From positions 1 to 64,000 of the forward strand of contig NZ_JAFBBD010000010.1 in NCBI RefSeq assembly GCF_016906995.1: a stretch of 64,000 nt of DNA. Direction: 5' to 3'. The notes beneath the pieces are model-generated. The model did no database searches. It was not told the DNA's origin and saw only the letters and a list, made by a program, of their open reading frames with translations. This document shows, piece by piece, positions 1 through 7,014 of this stretch; position 1 is the stretch's first letter, and every line of letters begins with the position of its first letter. The DNA comes from Spongiibacter marinus (GTDB taxonomy: Bacteria > Pseudomonadota > Gammaproteobacteria > Pseudomonadales > Spongiibacteraceae). The translations under genes and the position numbers were made by a program.

Positions 1-2
1 CG

Positions 3-47
3 GTGACTTACGAGAACGTCGTTGTGAGGAAGGCTAAGGAGGAATAA
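3..47 (+). CDS. 3' tail of an unidentified upstream gene (partial)
   Basis: The frame beginning at base 3 reads VTYENVVVRKAKEE and stops with TAA at 45-47. The composition is protein-like but the gene lies mostly outside the window. A strong ribosome-binding sequence AAGGAGG (36-42) sits before an ATG at 48 that overlaps nothing and encodes only 23 codons (stop 117-119). This may be a leader peptide or chance. Both readings are weak. From 120 to 218 I see no further gene. Confidence 0.2.
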   Translation: MTYENVVVRKAKEE

Positions 48-218
48 ATGAGAGGTGGAGCTAAATGGATACCCCTTATGTATATACAGTATATCCCGTT
101 AAGTCCTTCTTGCCAGTGAAATGGCCCTGTTATTGGTCGCGACCAAACCAGGGTTCAAAATACTCTATAAAAACAATGCATTAATAAAGGGTAGAAAAAG
201 AGCCGGCGTGATAGATGG

Positions 219-272
219 CCGCCCGATAATATTTATTATGTGGCCGCAGGCCACATAAACAGGCTGTTATGG
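219..272 (+). repeat. attC recombination site (end of the cassette upstream of the window)
   Basis: The right-hand core GTTATGG (266-272) is the exact reverse complement of CCATAAC at 829-835, the R'' box of the next cassette. That identifies the recombination point between 266 and 267. A perfect 10-bp hairpin stem (236-245 with 249-258, loop GCA) gives the folded core expected of a short attC. The left R'' box is poorly conserved (CCGATAAT near 219), so the left edge is approximate. Confidence 0.5.
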
Positions 273-299
273 ATTTTCGAATGTTACATGGAGAAATGT

Positions 300-824
300 A
301 TGAACAAAAACGTCGTAAAAATATTTTTTAAATATTTTTCTATTGGGGTGGTTCTGCCGGGATGTCAGTCAGCTACCCAACTTGAAAGTTCGTTTGATGC
401 GAACTATTTGAAAGATAGCGCAGACTTAGTTTTCTATTCGCCAAATTTTTCCGCACAAAACATGCCACCTATAATGGTCGGCTATGCTTATGTGGAAACT
501 TATGAAAAAAGCAATTTTTGCGGTAATGATAAAAAATATATAGGTAAAACCGTTATCACTCGCTCTCAAAAAATGCAAAATTCCAAGATTCCATCAGGTG
601 AAGTGGTGGCTAATGTTGGCTACTATGCTGTAGGAGCTGGAGGTTTAACCGGAAATTTATATTATTCATTCACTGTAACCCCTGGGGCTAATTACAAAAT
701 AACTTTGACAGAGGCGCGCCCTTTGGTTACTAGTTTTTCAGTTTCTGTCGAAGAAATAAATCAAATTTCGAACAACTCTAGTAGGCTGAAAGTTGTAACT
801 GGAAAGAAAAATATATGCGAATAA
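300..824 (+). CDS. Cassette 1: putative lipoprotein of unknown function
   Basis: A 174-residue protein starting at ATG 300, chosen because GGAG at 290-293 is well placed and the residues that follow form a signal peptide. The basic start MNKNVVK is followed by a hydrophobic stretch and a lipobox LPGC with the lipidation cysteine at about residue 22. The mature part has Thr/Ser/Gly-rich strands and a Cys near position 79. No family is recognised. The ORF is closed by the long attC beginning five bases after the stop, so it is the sole gene of this cassette. AT-rich composition relative to the chromosome suggests transfer. Lipoprotein status is predicted and function is unknown. Confidence 0.7.
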   Translation: MNKNVVKIFFKYFSIGVVLPGCQSATQLESSFDANYLKDSADLVFYSPNFSAQNMPPIMVGYAYVETYEKSNFCGNDKKYIGKTVITRSQKMQNSKIPSGEVVANVGYYAVGAGGLTGNLYYSFTVTPGANYKITLTEARPLVTSFSVSVEEINQISNNSSRLKVVTGKKNICE

Positions 825-828
825 ATAT

Positions 829-966
829 CCATAACAAGGGCGCGCAGTTGGCCGCTGAAAAGCGCGGCAGGACAGCCAAAACTCCGCACCTTTTTGTGCA
901 AACGCTCCGCTTATTTTCGCACAAAAAGCCGCTCCATTTTGGCTGCCTCTGGCGCCGGCGTTGGGC
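829..966 (+). repeat. attC site 1, long (138 bp) form
   Basis: R'' CCATAAC (829-835) and R' GTTGGGC (960-966) bracket a long imperfect palindrome with internal arms (GCACCTTTTTGTGC around 886-900 against GCACAAAAAGCC near 920). It closely resembles the site at 3827-3964 over its whole length, including GGCTGCCTCTGGCG just before the core. Recombination occurs between 960 and 961. Confidence 0.88.
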
Positions 967-1076
967 GGCACTGGCAGCGAGTTCGGCCAGTTTCGTGTCG
1001 GGCAACATTCTCTTCACTGCAGGAGTACGAGCATTGTTACTCTACAATTGCGCCAGAGGATAATTGACGGAAAGCC

Positions 1077-1904
1077 ATGTCGGCACATTTAATTTTAAGT
1101 CTTGTAAGTTTGATAGTTTTGGGCGACGGGTGGTCTACCATTGCTGACGGCAAAGTGGCCAACCAAGACATATTGTTTTGGGCGAAGTTTCTGGGTGCCC
1201 ATCTCGTTTTCATCGGATGCATTTGGTACCAAGCCAACCACACTCGAGAGTGGTGGCGAAACCGGAAAATTTTGCGACCCGGTTCCGCCCCACGCGCGGC
1301 GGCGACCATAGACGATGAAATCGCGGCAGCTCCAACTCCGCGAGATGCTAGCGAACACCTGGCCCCAACGAACGGGGACGCGTTGGAGGGTGGAAATGTG
1401 CGTGTTTCCAGTTCTGAATGGATCACAGATTCTGAAGATTTGTCATTGACAAAGGAAATTCGATTGCACGACGGAGCGCGTTCGGTCGGCTATCAGTTTC
1501 GCTACTCAATAAAGCCGCCATTAGGTTTGGCTTCCGCCGCCCTTGGCCCCGACGCACCGTTGGGGGCGCTAATAACTCACCATTTGGGGATGGTGATCTC
1601 GCCACCACTTCCGTTTAGTGAGGGGTACTTAGCCTACAAGTTGACATCTCAAGAAATCGCTGAAAGTGAGTCCGGCACCGTGTCGGTGTCGGAAGCGGCT
1701 GATGGATCAACCGTTCTTTGGTGGGAAGATCAAGAGTTGGTGTGGAAGTTCGGAAGTTTCCTAAGTCGATGCGATAACGCTGAGTTCCAAGCTTTCGGGG
1801 AAAGTGGTTCAATATTCCACATCCCAATCCTTCGAAATGAGCACTTTGAGGCGTCGCTGGCTCACATCAAGTCGAAGGCCAAAAGCATCGGCCAAGGGGC
1901 ATAG
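1077..1904 (+). CDS. Cassette 2: unknown protein, possibly membrane-anchored
   Basis: 275 residues from ATG 1077. Two hydrophobic stretches near the N-terminus (about residues 4-18 and 38-52) could be membrane segments. They are followed by a basic, Ala/Pro-rich linker (about 60-110) and a soluble region of about 150 residues ending near the attC. No motif or family is recognised. A membrane-tethered cytoplasmic or periplasmic domain is the simplest reading. The 110 bases between the core at 960 and the start hold no other ORF that looks real. It is the only gene of cassette 2 (961-2007). Confidence 0.6.
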   Translation: MSAHLILSLVSLIVLGDGWSTIADGKVANQDILFWAKFLGAHLVFIGCIWYQANHTREWWRNRKILRPGSAPRAAATIDDEIAAAPTPRDASEHLAPTNGDALEGGNVRVSSSEWITDSEDLSLTKEIRLHDGARSVGYQFRYSIKPPLGLASAALGPDAPLGALITHHLGMVISPPLPFSEGYLAYKLTSQEIAESESGTVSVSEAADGSTVLWWEDQELVWKFGSFLSRCDNAEFQAFGESGSIFHIPILRNEHFEASLAHIKSKAKSIGQGA

Positions 1905-1914
1905 GAGGGGTGCC

Positions 1915-2013
1915 GCCCAACAAAGTGTTGCAGCGGACATTTGACCCGCTGCCCACTTTTGCTGTCGCAAAAGCTGGCATCGCCTCAAATGCCGCTGAAC
2001 ACAGGCGTTATGT
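1915..2013 (+). repeat. attC site 2 (99 bp)
   Basis: R'' GCCCAAC (1915-1921) is the exact reverse complement of GTTGGGC at the start of the same cassette (960-966). R' is GTTATGT (2007-2013). The interior has imperfect inverted arms (GTTGCAGCGG ... CCGCTGAAC). Recombination point between 2007 and 2008. Confidence 0.85.
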
Positions 2014-2061
2014 GCTTTCTCAGTGCGTACAAACAAGCTTGATGATGGAGTAGTCTAAAGA

Positions 2062-2547
2062 ATGCCCCCTAGAATTCTCTATGAAGAAACATTTGACGAA
2101 GACAAGGTTCGGTATGCTGAATATACGACGACCGAGAAAGAGGTCATTTGTGAAATATTGCTTCCCAATTCGACGCGTAAGGAGCAGCTTATAGAACTGC
2201 TTAAGCAACGCAAAATCTCAAGCCTCATAGTTAAATGGGGAGTGTGCTGGGCCGAGTATATTAGTATTGATGGCTATAATACTCACGACCTCTTGAGTTA
2301 TGACGATTTTGATGAGAGTTTCTCATACGAAATCGAAGAAGTCGAAAACATGATGGGCAAACTAGTTCCCACGATGTATGGAGGAAACAGACTCCAAAGG
2401 CTGAAATTTGACATCAAAAGGGGATTCATTACCGATTTCGAGATCAAGTTTGGTCCAAAACTCCCCAAAGACTATTACGGGAACTATGATTACAGCATGT
2501 ATCCGGGTGGCTATGGTCCTAGCCAGGCTTTTTATGGGGATGACTAA
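2062..2547 (+). CDS. Cassette 3, first gene: unknown acidic protein
   Basis: 161 residues from ATG 2062. Strongly acidic in the first two-thirds, with runs of Asp/Glu around DDFDESFSYEIEEVE, and a C-terminal tail rich in Tyr, Gly and Pro (about residues 134-161). No signal peptide or membrane segment. No family recognised. It shares its cassette with the ORF at 2630 because no functional attC separates them. The sequence just after its stop, GACTAAC at 2542-2548 followed by a GC-rich arm, could be the left half of a decayed attC. Confidence 0.6.
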   Translation: MPPRILYEETFDEDKVRYAEYTTTEKEVICEILLPNSTRKEQLIELLKQRKISSLIVKWGVCWAEYISIDGYNTHDLLSYDDFDESFSYEIEEVENMMGKLVPTMYGGNRLQRLKFDIKRGFITDFEIKFGPKLPKDYYGNYDYSMYPGGYGPSQAFYGDD

Positions 2548-2629
2548 CGGCCGCTGCCGACCGAAAATTCTCTGAAAAGTGCGAAGTTCCCATGTAGAGT
2601 CCCTTCGAACCTACTACTTCGGAGATCAC

Positions 2630-2902
2630 ATGCCAATTACGTTCAAAATCCTTAGGTCAGCCAATGCAACAAGTGACGAATTTCACCAAGCCTTCCACTG
2701 TGCAGTCACTTCTATTGAAAGCATCCTTTTCGACTACGATTTCAATGTGACTGCATATTTACCAGAAATACGCATAAGTCCTGTTTTAGCAGCTGGGCAA
2801 TCTGTGTCACCAACTGAATTGGCTCGTCTGATCAAAGGTGCCTTTGTCGATGCTGAAGGCATGCTTTACCCTGAGTTTGCCCAGGTTCGAAAAGGCACAT
2901 AA
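2630..2902 (+). CDS. Cassette 3, second gene: small unknown protein
   Basis: 90 residues from ATG 2630, chosen over an upstream in-frame GTG (2579) because GGAG (2621-2624) lies five bases before this ATG. The protein begins MPITFKILRSANATSDEF and is predicted soluble with mixed helix and strand. It has no recognised domain. The stop lies inside the R'' box of the following attC, which is typical of compact cassettes. With the gene at 2062 it makes a two-gene cassette, so the pair may act together. That is inference from position only. Confidence 0.55.
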   Translation: MPITFKILRSANATSDEFHQAFHCAVTSIESILFDYDFNVTAYLPEIRISPVLAAGQSVSPTELARLIKGAFVDAEGMLYPEFAQVRKGT

Positions 2903-2973
2903 CAAGTAAAGGCACAGGACGTCAAAACCGCCGCTTCGCTCAGGTTTTGCCGCCCGTGCTTTAGGCGTTAAGA
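2897..2973 (+). repeat. attC site 3 (77 bp)
   Basis: R'' ACATAAC (2897-2903) is the reverse complement of GTTATGT at 2007-2013. This proves that cassette 3 spans 2008-2967 and contains two ORFs. R' is GTTAAGA (2967-2973). Inner arms GGCACAGG/CCGTGCTTTAGGC are partly complementary. Confidence 0.87.
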
Positions 2974-2985
2974 GCCAATGGGCTG

Positions 2986-3354
2986 ATGGATATTAAAAGC
3001 AAAAACAAAGAAGAAATTTATAGGCATCTAAAAGAAGGCAGGATACTTACAATCCCAATTTCTGAAGACCCGAACCTATCCAATGTTTTAGATTATTACT
3101 TGAGCAGTATGGAGTTAAAGTACACGTACAATACTTTTGGCAATATGTTGACGAACCAGTCGGATAGAGAGTGGCTGGCCATCGTAAATCTACCTAATAT
3201 TTTTCGCCTGTACTTTAAATACCGACATCTTTTGAAAATCGGATACGCATGGCGACAACTTCGATGGATCAAAGTAGAAATTAATGAAGGTGAGTATAGG
3301 CTCAGTGCGGTAAAGAGTAAAAACGAGCTTCCGAGGAGCATATGGGGCTCTTAA
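2986..3354 (+). CDS. Cassette 4: unknown small protein
   Basis: 122 residues from ATG 2986, only 18 bases after the recombination point. Lys-rich N-terminus, then a mainly hydrophilic protein with aromatic clusters (FRLYFKYRHLLKIGYAWRQL around 68-87). No signal peptide, no recognised domain. The stop codon TAA (3352-3354) is part of the R'' box TCTTAAC. Its low GC content contrasts with the chromosomal genes further right, consistent with lateral acquisition. Function unknown. Confidence 0.6.
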   Translation: MDIKSKNKEEIYRHLKEGRILTIPISEDPNLSNVLDYYLSSMELKYTYNTFGNMLTNQSDREWLAIVNLPNIFRLYFKYRHLLKIGYAWRQLRWIKVEINEGEYRLSAVKSKNELPRSIWGS

Positions 3355-3415
3355 CAAGTAAGTGGTGCGGGACTCCGGTGCTGACGCACCTCCGCCCCAC
3401 ACTTAGGCGTTATGT
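3349..3415 (+). repeat. attC site 4 (67 bp)
   Basis: R'' TCTTAAC (3349-3355) is the exact reverse complement of GTTAAGA at 2967-2973. R' is GTTATGT (3409-3415). The arms AGTGGTGCGGG and CCCCACACTTAGGC pair well around a short loop. Shortest clear attC in the array. Confidence 0.88.
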
Positions 3416-3433
3416 TTATTGCTTTTCGCTAGG

Positions 3434-3796
3434 ATGGCTATGAGACGACTGAATGAGAGAGAGGAAGTTGCTGTTCCATTGGGTATGCTTTTTGTGCCAA
3501 TTATCCTAATGCGCACAAGTAATTATCAGGTGGCGGTTTTTGGTGTAGTCCTTTTTTTCGCGATTTATATTTTTTATTCAAAGTACTTTTTCCCAGATAC
3601 GCGATCTAAGATTGTTGCTCTCTTGGGCGCCGTTACAGTTGGAATTTATGGGCTTGATTCGTGCCGGAATGGAAAGTGTAACGATTACTCTCACGATATA
3701 TTTGAAGGTATAGTTTGGTCGGATAGTGTTTACATAGCATACCTAGTTACGGTCTCCTTCCTAATCTTTAAAAACTATAGAAAGAATTATCGATAA
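3434..3796 (+). CDS. Cassette 5: small integral membrane protein
   Basis: 120 residues from ATG 3434. The TTG at 3419 lies almost on the recombination core and is less likely. Hydrophobic segments at about residues 14-28, 33-48, 58-72 and 98-112 suggest three or four membrane spans. A short polar, Cys-containing loop (DSCRNGKCNDYS) lies between the third and fourth. No family recognised. Small cassette membrane proteins can be immunity, transport or stress proteins, and nothing here decides between these. Confidence 0.6.
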   Translation: MAMRRLNEREEVAVPLGMLFVPIILMRTSNYQVAVFGVVLFFAIYIFYSKYFFPDTRSKIVALLGAVTVGIYGLDSCRNGKCNDYSHDIFEGIVWSDSVYIAYLVTVSFLIFKNYRKNYR

Positions 3797-3826
3797 CATG
3801 ATGATCTTGATAGGTGGAACTAGAAA

Positions 3827-3964
3827 ACATAACAATCACGCGCAGTCAGCCGCTGAAAAGCGCGACGGGACAGCCAAAGCTCCGCACCTTTTTGTGCAAT
3901 CGCTGCGCTCATTGTTGCACAAAAACCTGCTCCGCTTTGGCTGCCTCTGGCGTGGGCGTTATAT
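3827..3964 (+). repeat. attC site 5, long (138 bp) form
   Basis: R'' ACATAAC (3827-3833) matches the reverse complement of GTTATGT at 3409-3415. R' is GTTATAT (3958-3964). Nearly the same sequence as attC site 1 (829-966), with the shared blocks GCCGCTGAAAAGCGCG and CTCCGCACCTTTTTGTGCAA. Recombination between 3958 and 3959. Confidence 0.9.
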
Positions 3965-4141
3965 GGGAATCGAATGATTGATGCACGCTACAACTGCAAG
4001 AGGTATGTTGCTGAATTCTCAGAGCTGTCCGAAGAGCTGCTGGCCAAGTATGATCTTTCATCATTTGATCTTGCCAGTTTTCAAAGTGAATTTGGCGAAA
4101 GTGACGCCAGTAATCCAATGTTTGATTGTTATCAGATTAAC

Positions 4142-4163
4142 GTAAGCGCTCAATAAACCCCAT
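4142..4163 (+). repeat. IS66 left inverted repeat
   Basis: The outer end begins GTAAGCGCTCAA. It pairs with 6781-6802 with 20 of 22 positions matching (mismatches at positions 13 and 22). The adjacent 8-bp direct repeat is 4134-4141. Confidence 0.95.
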
Positions 4164-4220
4164 CTAAATTTTCTGCTGCGACTTGGCTACGCTCCGGATT
4201 TTCCTGACCTGGAGCATCCT

Positions 4221-4520
4221 ATGAGCACTGAACCTACCTCATCCAAAGAGCAATTCTGGCAAACGCACTTCATCGCCTGGGAAGCCAGCGGCCTGTCTCA
4301 GATCGAGTATTGCAAACAGCATGACCTCAAGCCGTCGAACTTCGCTTACTGGCGCACACGGGCTAATAAAAAACGCCGGAAGTTCATGCCACTGTCGCCC
4401 CCGGTGACAAGCGATCGCTTGGTGCTCGGTTTACCCCATGGCATACGCCTCGAGTTGCCCGCTCACGCGCTGGCCGAGGTGCTGCCAACCGTGCTCCGGG
4501 CCTTGCGGGAGTCAGCGTGA
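4221..4520 (+). CDS. tnpA: IS66 accessory protein TnpA
   Basis: 99 residues, the usual size. The N-terminal half has the helix-turn-helix of IS66 TnpA proteins (FWQTHFIAWEASGLSQIEYC, then a Trp/Tyr pair in FAYWRTRANKKRR), expected to bind DNA, probably the element ends. The ATG at 4221 follows a GGAG at 4212-4215. The stop TGA (4518-4520) shares a base with the ATG of tnpB, so the two are translationally coupled. In this family TnpA is needed for transposition but is not the DDE enzyme. Confidence 0.92.
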   Translation: MSTEPTSSKEQFWQTHFIAWEASGLSQIEYCKQHDLKPSNFAYWRTRANKKRRKFMPLSPPVTSDRLVLGLPHGIRLELPAHALAEVLPTVLRALRESA

Positions 4521-4876
4521 TGCTTCGCCCATCGCCGAGCGTTCACGTCTATTTGTACCTGGAGCCCGTAGACATGCGCAAGTCCATTGATGGGCTGGCC
4601 CTGCTCGTTGAGAGTGAACTGGCGCTCTCCCCGATGTCAGAAGCGCTGTTCGTCTTCTGCAATCGGGGACGAGACAAGATCAAAATGCTGTACTGGGAGC
4701 GCAATGGCTTTGTGCTCTGGTACAAGCGCCTTGAGAAGCAGCGTTTCCGCTGGCCACGGGAATCAGCCTTCTTGTATGAGCAGCGTGATGGCCGCGACTT
4801 GAATTATCTGCTCGACGGCTTTGATATCTGGGCCCAGCGGCCCCATCAAACCCTGCATTTCGACTCGGTATCCTGA
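4520..4876 (+). CDS. tnpB: IS66 accessory protein TnpB
   Basis: 118 residues, matching the IS66 Orf2/TnpB family. Seen in the sequence are the family motif VYLYLEPVDMRKSIDGL near the N-terminus, the central FVFCNRGRDKIKMLYWERNGF and WYKRLEKQRFRWP. The start ATG at 4520 overlaps the tnpA stop by one base. A GTG three bases upstream is possible but unnecessary. TnpB is required for efficient transposition by known IS66 members, but its biochemical role is unclear. Not to be confused with the RNA-guided nuclease TnpB of IS200/IS605. Confidence 0.93.
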   Translation: MLRPSPSVHVYLYLEPVDMRKSIDGLALLVESELALSPMSEALFVFCNRGRDKIKMLYWERNGFVLWYKRLEKQRFRWPRESAFLYEQRDGRDLNYLLDGFDIWAQRPHQTLHFDSVS

Positions 4877-4901
4877 GCTCCCTCCAGTATAATAGGGCGC
4901 T

Positions 4902-6452
4902 ATGACAGCGCCTTCTCCACAGTCCCTGCCTGACGATATCGATGCATTGAAGACTCTGCTTCTGAAGAAGGAGCAGCGCATCCACCTGCTTGAAGAACAG
5001 ATTCGCTTGTTCAAGCAAAAGCGCTTTGGGTCGAGCAGTGAGAAGAGCGACCAGCAGGCTGAGTTATTTAACGAGGCCGAGTTGATCGACATGATGGAGT
5101 CGGCGTCGGAAGCCGAAGCGCTTGAGTCGGCAGCGCCAGCTCAGCGAGAAGCGGCTCCCCGTAAAGCCAAGCCCGGCCGCAAGCCGCTTCCGGCAGACCT
5201 GCCCCGCATTCGCATTGAACATGACCTGCCCGACGCCGACAAAGTCTGCACCTGTGGTTGTGTGCGTGACTGTATTGGCGAAGACACCAGCGAACAGCTG
5301 GACATCATTCCGGCCAAGGTTCAGGTACTGGTGAACGTTCGTAAAAAGTATGCCTGCAAACAGTGCGAAGGCAACGTCAGTACTGCACCACTGCCGCCGC
5401 AGCCGATTCCCAAGAGCAAGGCCAGCCCGGGCTTGCTGGCCCACATCGCTGTTGCCAAATACCAGGATGCACTGCCGCTGTACCGGCAGGAGGGTATTCT
5501 CGGGCGCAGCGATATCGATCTCCCCCGCCATACCTTAGCGCTGTGGATGGTCAAGGCGGGCCAGTTGGCACAGCCGCTGATCAATCTGTTGCAGGATCAC
5601 TTGTTAAGCTATCCGGTACTGCGGTGCGATGAAACCACCGTGCAGGTGTTGAAGGAGCCGGGTAAGGAGGCCCAGAGCCACTCCTATATGTGGGTGCGGG
5701 TCGGCGGGCCACCCACGCAGCCCATCCGGCTTTACCATTATGCTGACAGTCGCCGGGGAGAGGTGGCCCAGCAGCTGTTGATGGGCTACCAGGGCTATGT
5801 GCAGACCGATGACTATGCGGGGTACAACGGGGCCTGCGCCCAAGCGGGTATTACCCAGCTGGGCTGTTGGGCACATGCCCGCCGCAAGTTTGTGGAAGCG
5901 CAGAAGGCCGTCGGCAAGCAGAAGAAGGCAGGTAAGGTCGATATGGCGGTGAGCATGATCGCCAAGCTCTACGCGATCGAGAAGCGGGCAGAGACCCTGT
6001 CGCCGGAAGCGCGCTACACCCTGCGTCAGCAGGAGAGCGTTCCCCAGCTCCAAGCCATCCGCGTCTGGCTGGACAAAACCCTGCATACTACTCTGCCCAA
6101 AGGATTACTGGGCAAGGCTCTGAGCTATCTGGAGAAGAACTGGAGCAAACTGACCGTCTACACGCAGGACGGTCGGCTCGGCATAGACAATAATCCGGCA
6201 GAGAACGCGATCCGCCCCTTCGTGGTGGGGCGCAAGAACTGGCTGTTCAGCGCCTCGACCTCGGGCGCCACCGCCAGTGCGAACCTGTACAGTCTGATTG
6301 AAACGGCCAAGGCGAATGGCCTGGAACCCTTTGCTTACCTGAAGCGGGTGTTTACTGAATTGCCCCGAGCACAAGGCCTTGAAGACATCGAAGCGTTACT
6401 GCCATGGCAGATGCCCACAATGGCTCCCGAGGTAGTGAAGGTGGCCTCATGA
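4902..6452 (+). CDS. tnpC: IS66 DDE transposase TnpC
   Basis: 516 residues, full length. In order: an N-terminal coiled coil (about 15-45, LLKKEQRIHLLEEQIRLF), a Lys/Pro-rich linker, a zinc-binding region (CTCGC ... CKQC, about 117-158), then the RNase-H-like catalytic core with RCDETTVQVL (first Asp), QTDDYAGYNG with CWAHARRKF (second Asp region) and DNNPAENAIRPFVVGRKNW (catalytic Glu), and a C-terminal tail. It catalyses cut and strand transfer of the element. ATG 4902 is 25 bases after tnpB. The stop overlaps the fourth ORF by four bases. Confidence 0.95.
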   Translation: MTAPSPQSLPDDIDALKTLLLKKEQRIHLLEEQIRLFKQKRFGSSSEKSDQQAELFNEAELIDMMESASEAEALESAAPAQREAAPRKAKPGRKPLPADLPRIRIEHDLPDADKVCTCGCVRDCIGEDTSEQLDIIPAKVQVLVNVRKKYACKQCEGNVSTAPLPPQPIPKSKASPGLLAHIAVAKYQDALPLYRQEGILGRSDIDLPRHTLALWMVKAGQLAQPLINLLQDHLLSYPVLRCDETTVQVLKEPGKEAQSHSYMWVRVGGPPTQPIRLYHYADSRRGEVAQQLLMGYQGYVQTDDYAGYNGACAQAGITQLGCWAHARRKFVEAQKAVGKQKKAGKVDMAVSMIAKLYAIEKRAETLSPEARYTLRQQESVPQLQAIRVWLDKTLHTTLPKGLLGKALSYLEKNWSKLTVYTQDGRLGIDNNPAENAIRPFVVGRKNWLFSASTSGATASANLYSLIETAKANGLEPFAYLKRVFTELPRAQGLEDIEALLPWQMPTMAPEVVKVAS

Positions 6453-6772
6453 AACGGGTGATGAAAATCGACATCGATCATCTCGATATCGACGAACTGA
6501 TGGCGTTAAACCAGCGTATTGTTGAGCGCCTGAAGATGCTGGAATCGATGCACGCACACCAGTCGATGATGCAGTTCCACCCCGGCGCTCGGGTCAGCTT
6601 CAGCTCCCCGCAGGGCGACCGGGTCCTCGCGACCATTATGAAATTCAATCGCAAGACGGTCACCGTGGTGACAGACAGCGGGCAGCGCTGGAATGTCTCA
6701 CCGCACCTGCTCTCGGCGGTCAAGGATGCCGCGCCGTCGTCCGTGATCGATGGGCGATTAGAAAACGACTGA
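6449..6772 (+). CDS. IS66-borne fourth ORF, unknown small protein
   Basis: 107 residues. ATG 6449 overlaps the tnpC stop as ATGA, so it is coupled to the transposase. An N-terminal coiled-coil-like helix (about 1-35) precedes a compact beta-rich domain of about 50 residues with FHPGARVSF, then KFNRKTVTVVTDSG and WNVSPHLL, which looks like a small barrel of KOW/SH3 style. It lies entirely inside the element, ending nine bases before the right inverted repeat. It is either an accessory transposition protein or a passenger. I cannot name a family. Confidence 0.75.
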   Translation: MKRVMKIDIDHLDIDELMALNQRIVERLKMLESMHAHQSMMQFHPGARVSFSSPQGDRVLATIMKFNRKTVTVVTDSGQRWNVSPHLLSAVKDAAPSSVIDGRLEND

Positions 6773-6780
6773 ACGCAACG

Positions 6781-6802
6781 GTGGGGTTTGTTGAGCGCTT
6801 AC
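6781..6802 (-). repeat. IS66 right inverted repeat
   Basis: Outer end reads GTAAGCGCTCAAC on the minus strand. Followed by the direct repeat AGATTAAC (6803-6810), identical to 4134-4141. Confidence 0.95.
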
Positions 6803-6900
6803 AGATTAACAAGGAAAACGTTGCCTTTATAAAACGCTATCTAAAGGAAGAGCCAGATTGGGATTTCATCAACAAATCTTACTTCGTCGAAGCAAGTTCC

Positions 6901-6991
6901 ATATAACAAGCGGCTTTTGTGTGCCGCACAAAATGCGTGCGGCAGGGACGGCTACGCTGTCGCTTCGCCGCCTCAAAGCCGGGCGTTATGT
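6901..6991 (+). repeat. attC site 6 (91 bp)
   Basis: R'' ATATAAC (6901-6907) is the exact reverse complement of GTTATAT at 3958-3964, showing that cassette 6 still spans 3959-6985 around the IS. R' is GTTATGT (6985-6991). The arms AAGCGGCTTTTG and CAAAGCCGGGC pair. Confidence 0.9.
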
Positions 6992-7014
6992 GTGGATCGC
7001 GCAAAGGAGTAGAG

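Larger units (their letters stand above)
4142..6802 (+). mobile_element. Complete IS66-family insertion sequence (2661 bp)
   Basis: The ends are 22-bp inverted repeats (left begins GTAAGCGCTCAA, right ends TTGAGCGCTTAC) with two mismatches. They are flanked by a perfect 8-bp target duplication AGATTAAC at 4134-4141 and 6803-6810. It carries the IS66 set tnpA, tnpB and tnpC plus a fourth ORF. GTAA ends, 8-bp duplications and three transposition genes are the known signature of the family. All ORFs are intact, so the element may still be active. It landed inside an integron cassette gene. Confidence 0.96.
3974..6906 (+). pseudogene. Cassette 6 gene interrupted by IS66; reconstructs to 87 residues
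   Basis: The reading frame from ATG 3974 runs 56 codons to the IS66 insertion at 4141/4142. After removing the element and one copy of the 8-bp duplication, it continues in frame at 6811 as KENVAFIKRYLKEEPDWDF and stops with TAA at 6904-6906, inside the next R'' box. The intact product would be 87 residues, soluble, with a Leu/Glu-rich N-terminal half and a C-terminal KEEPDWDF segment. In the present state translation ends four codons into the element (stop near 4156). I do not recognise the family with certainty. It is a recently broken gene, since both halves keep an open frame. Confidence 0.88.

Noticed and set aside
829-3964. CRISPR-like interpretation of the repeated 138-bp blocks
   Set aside because: Only two copies, separated by genes, with GTTRRRY cores and long palindromes. 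These are attC sites.
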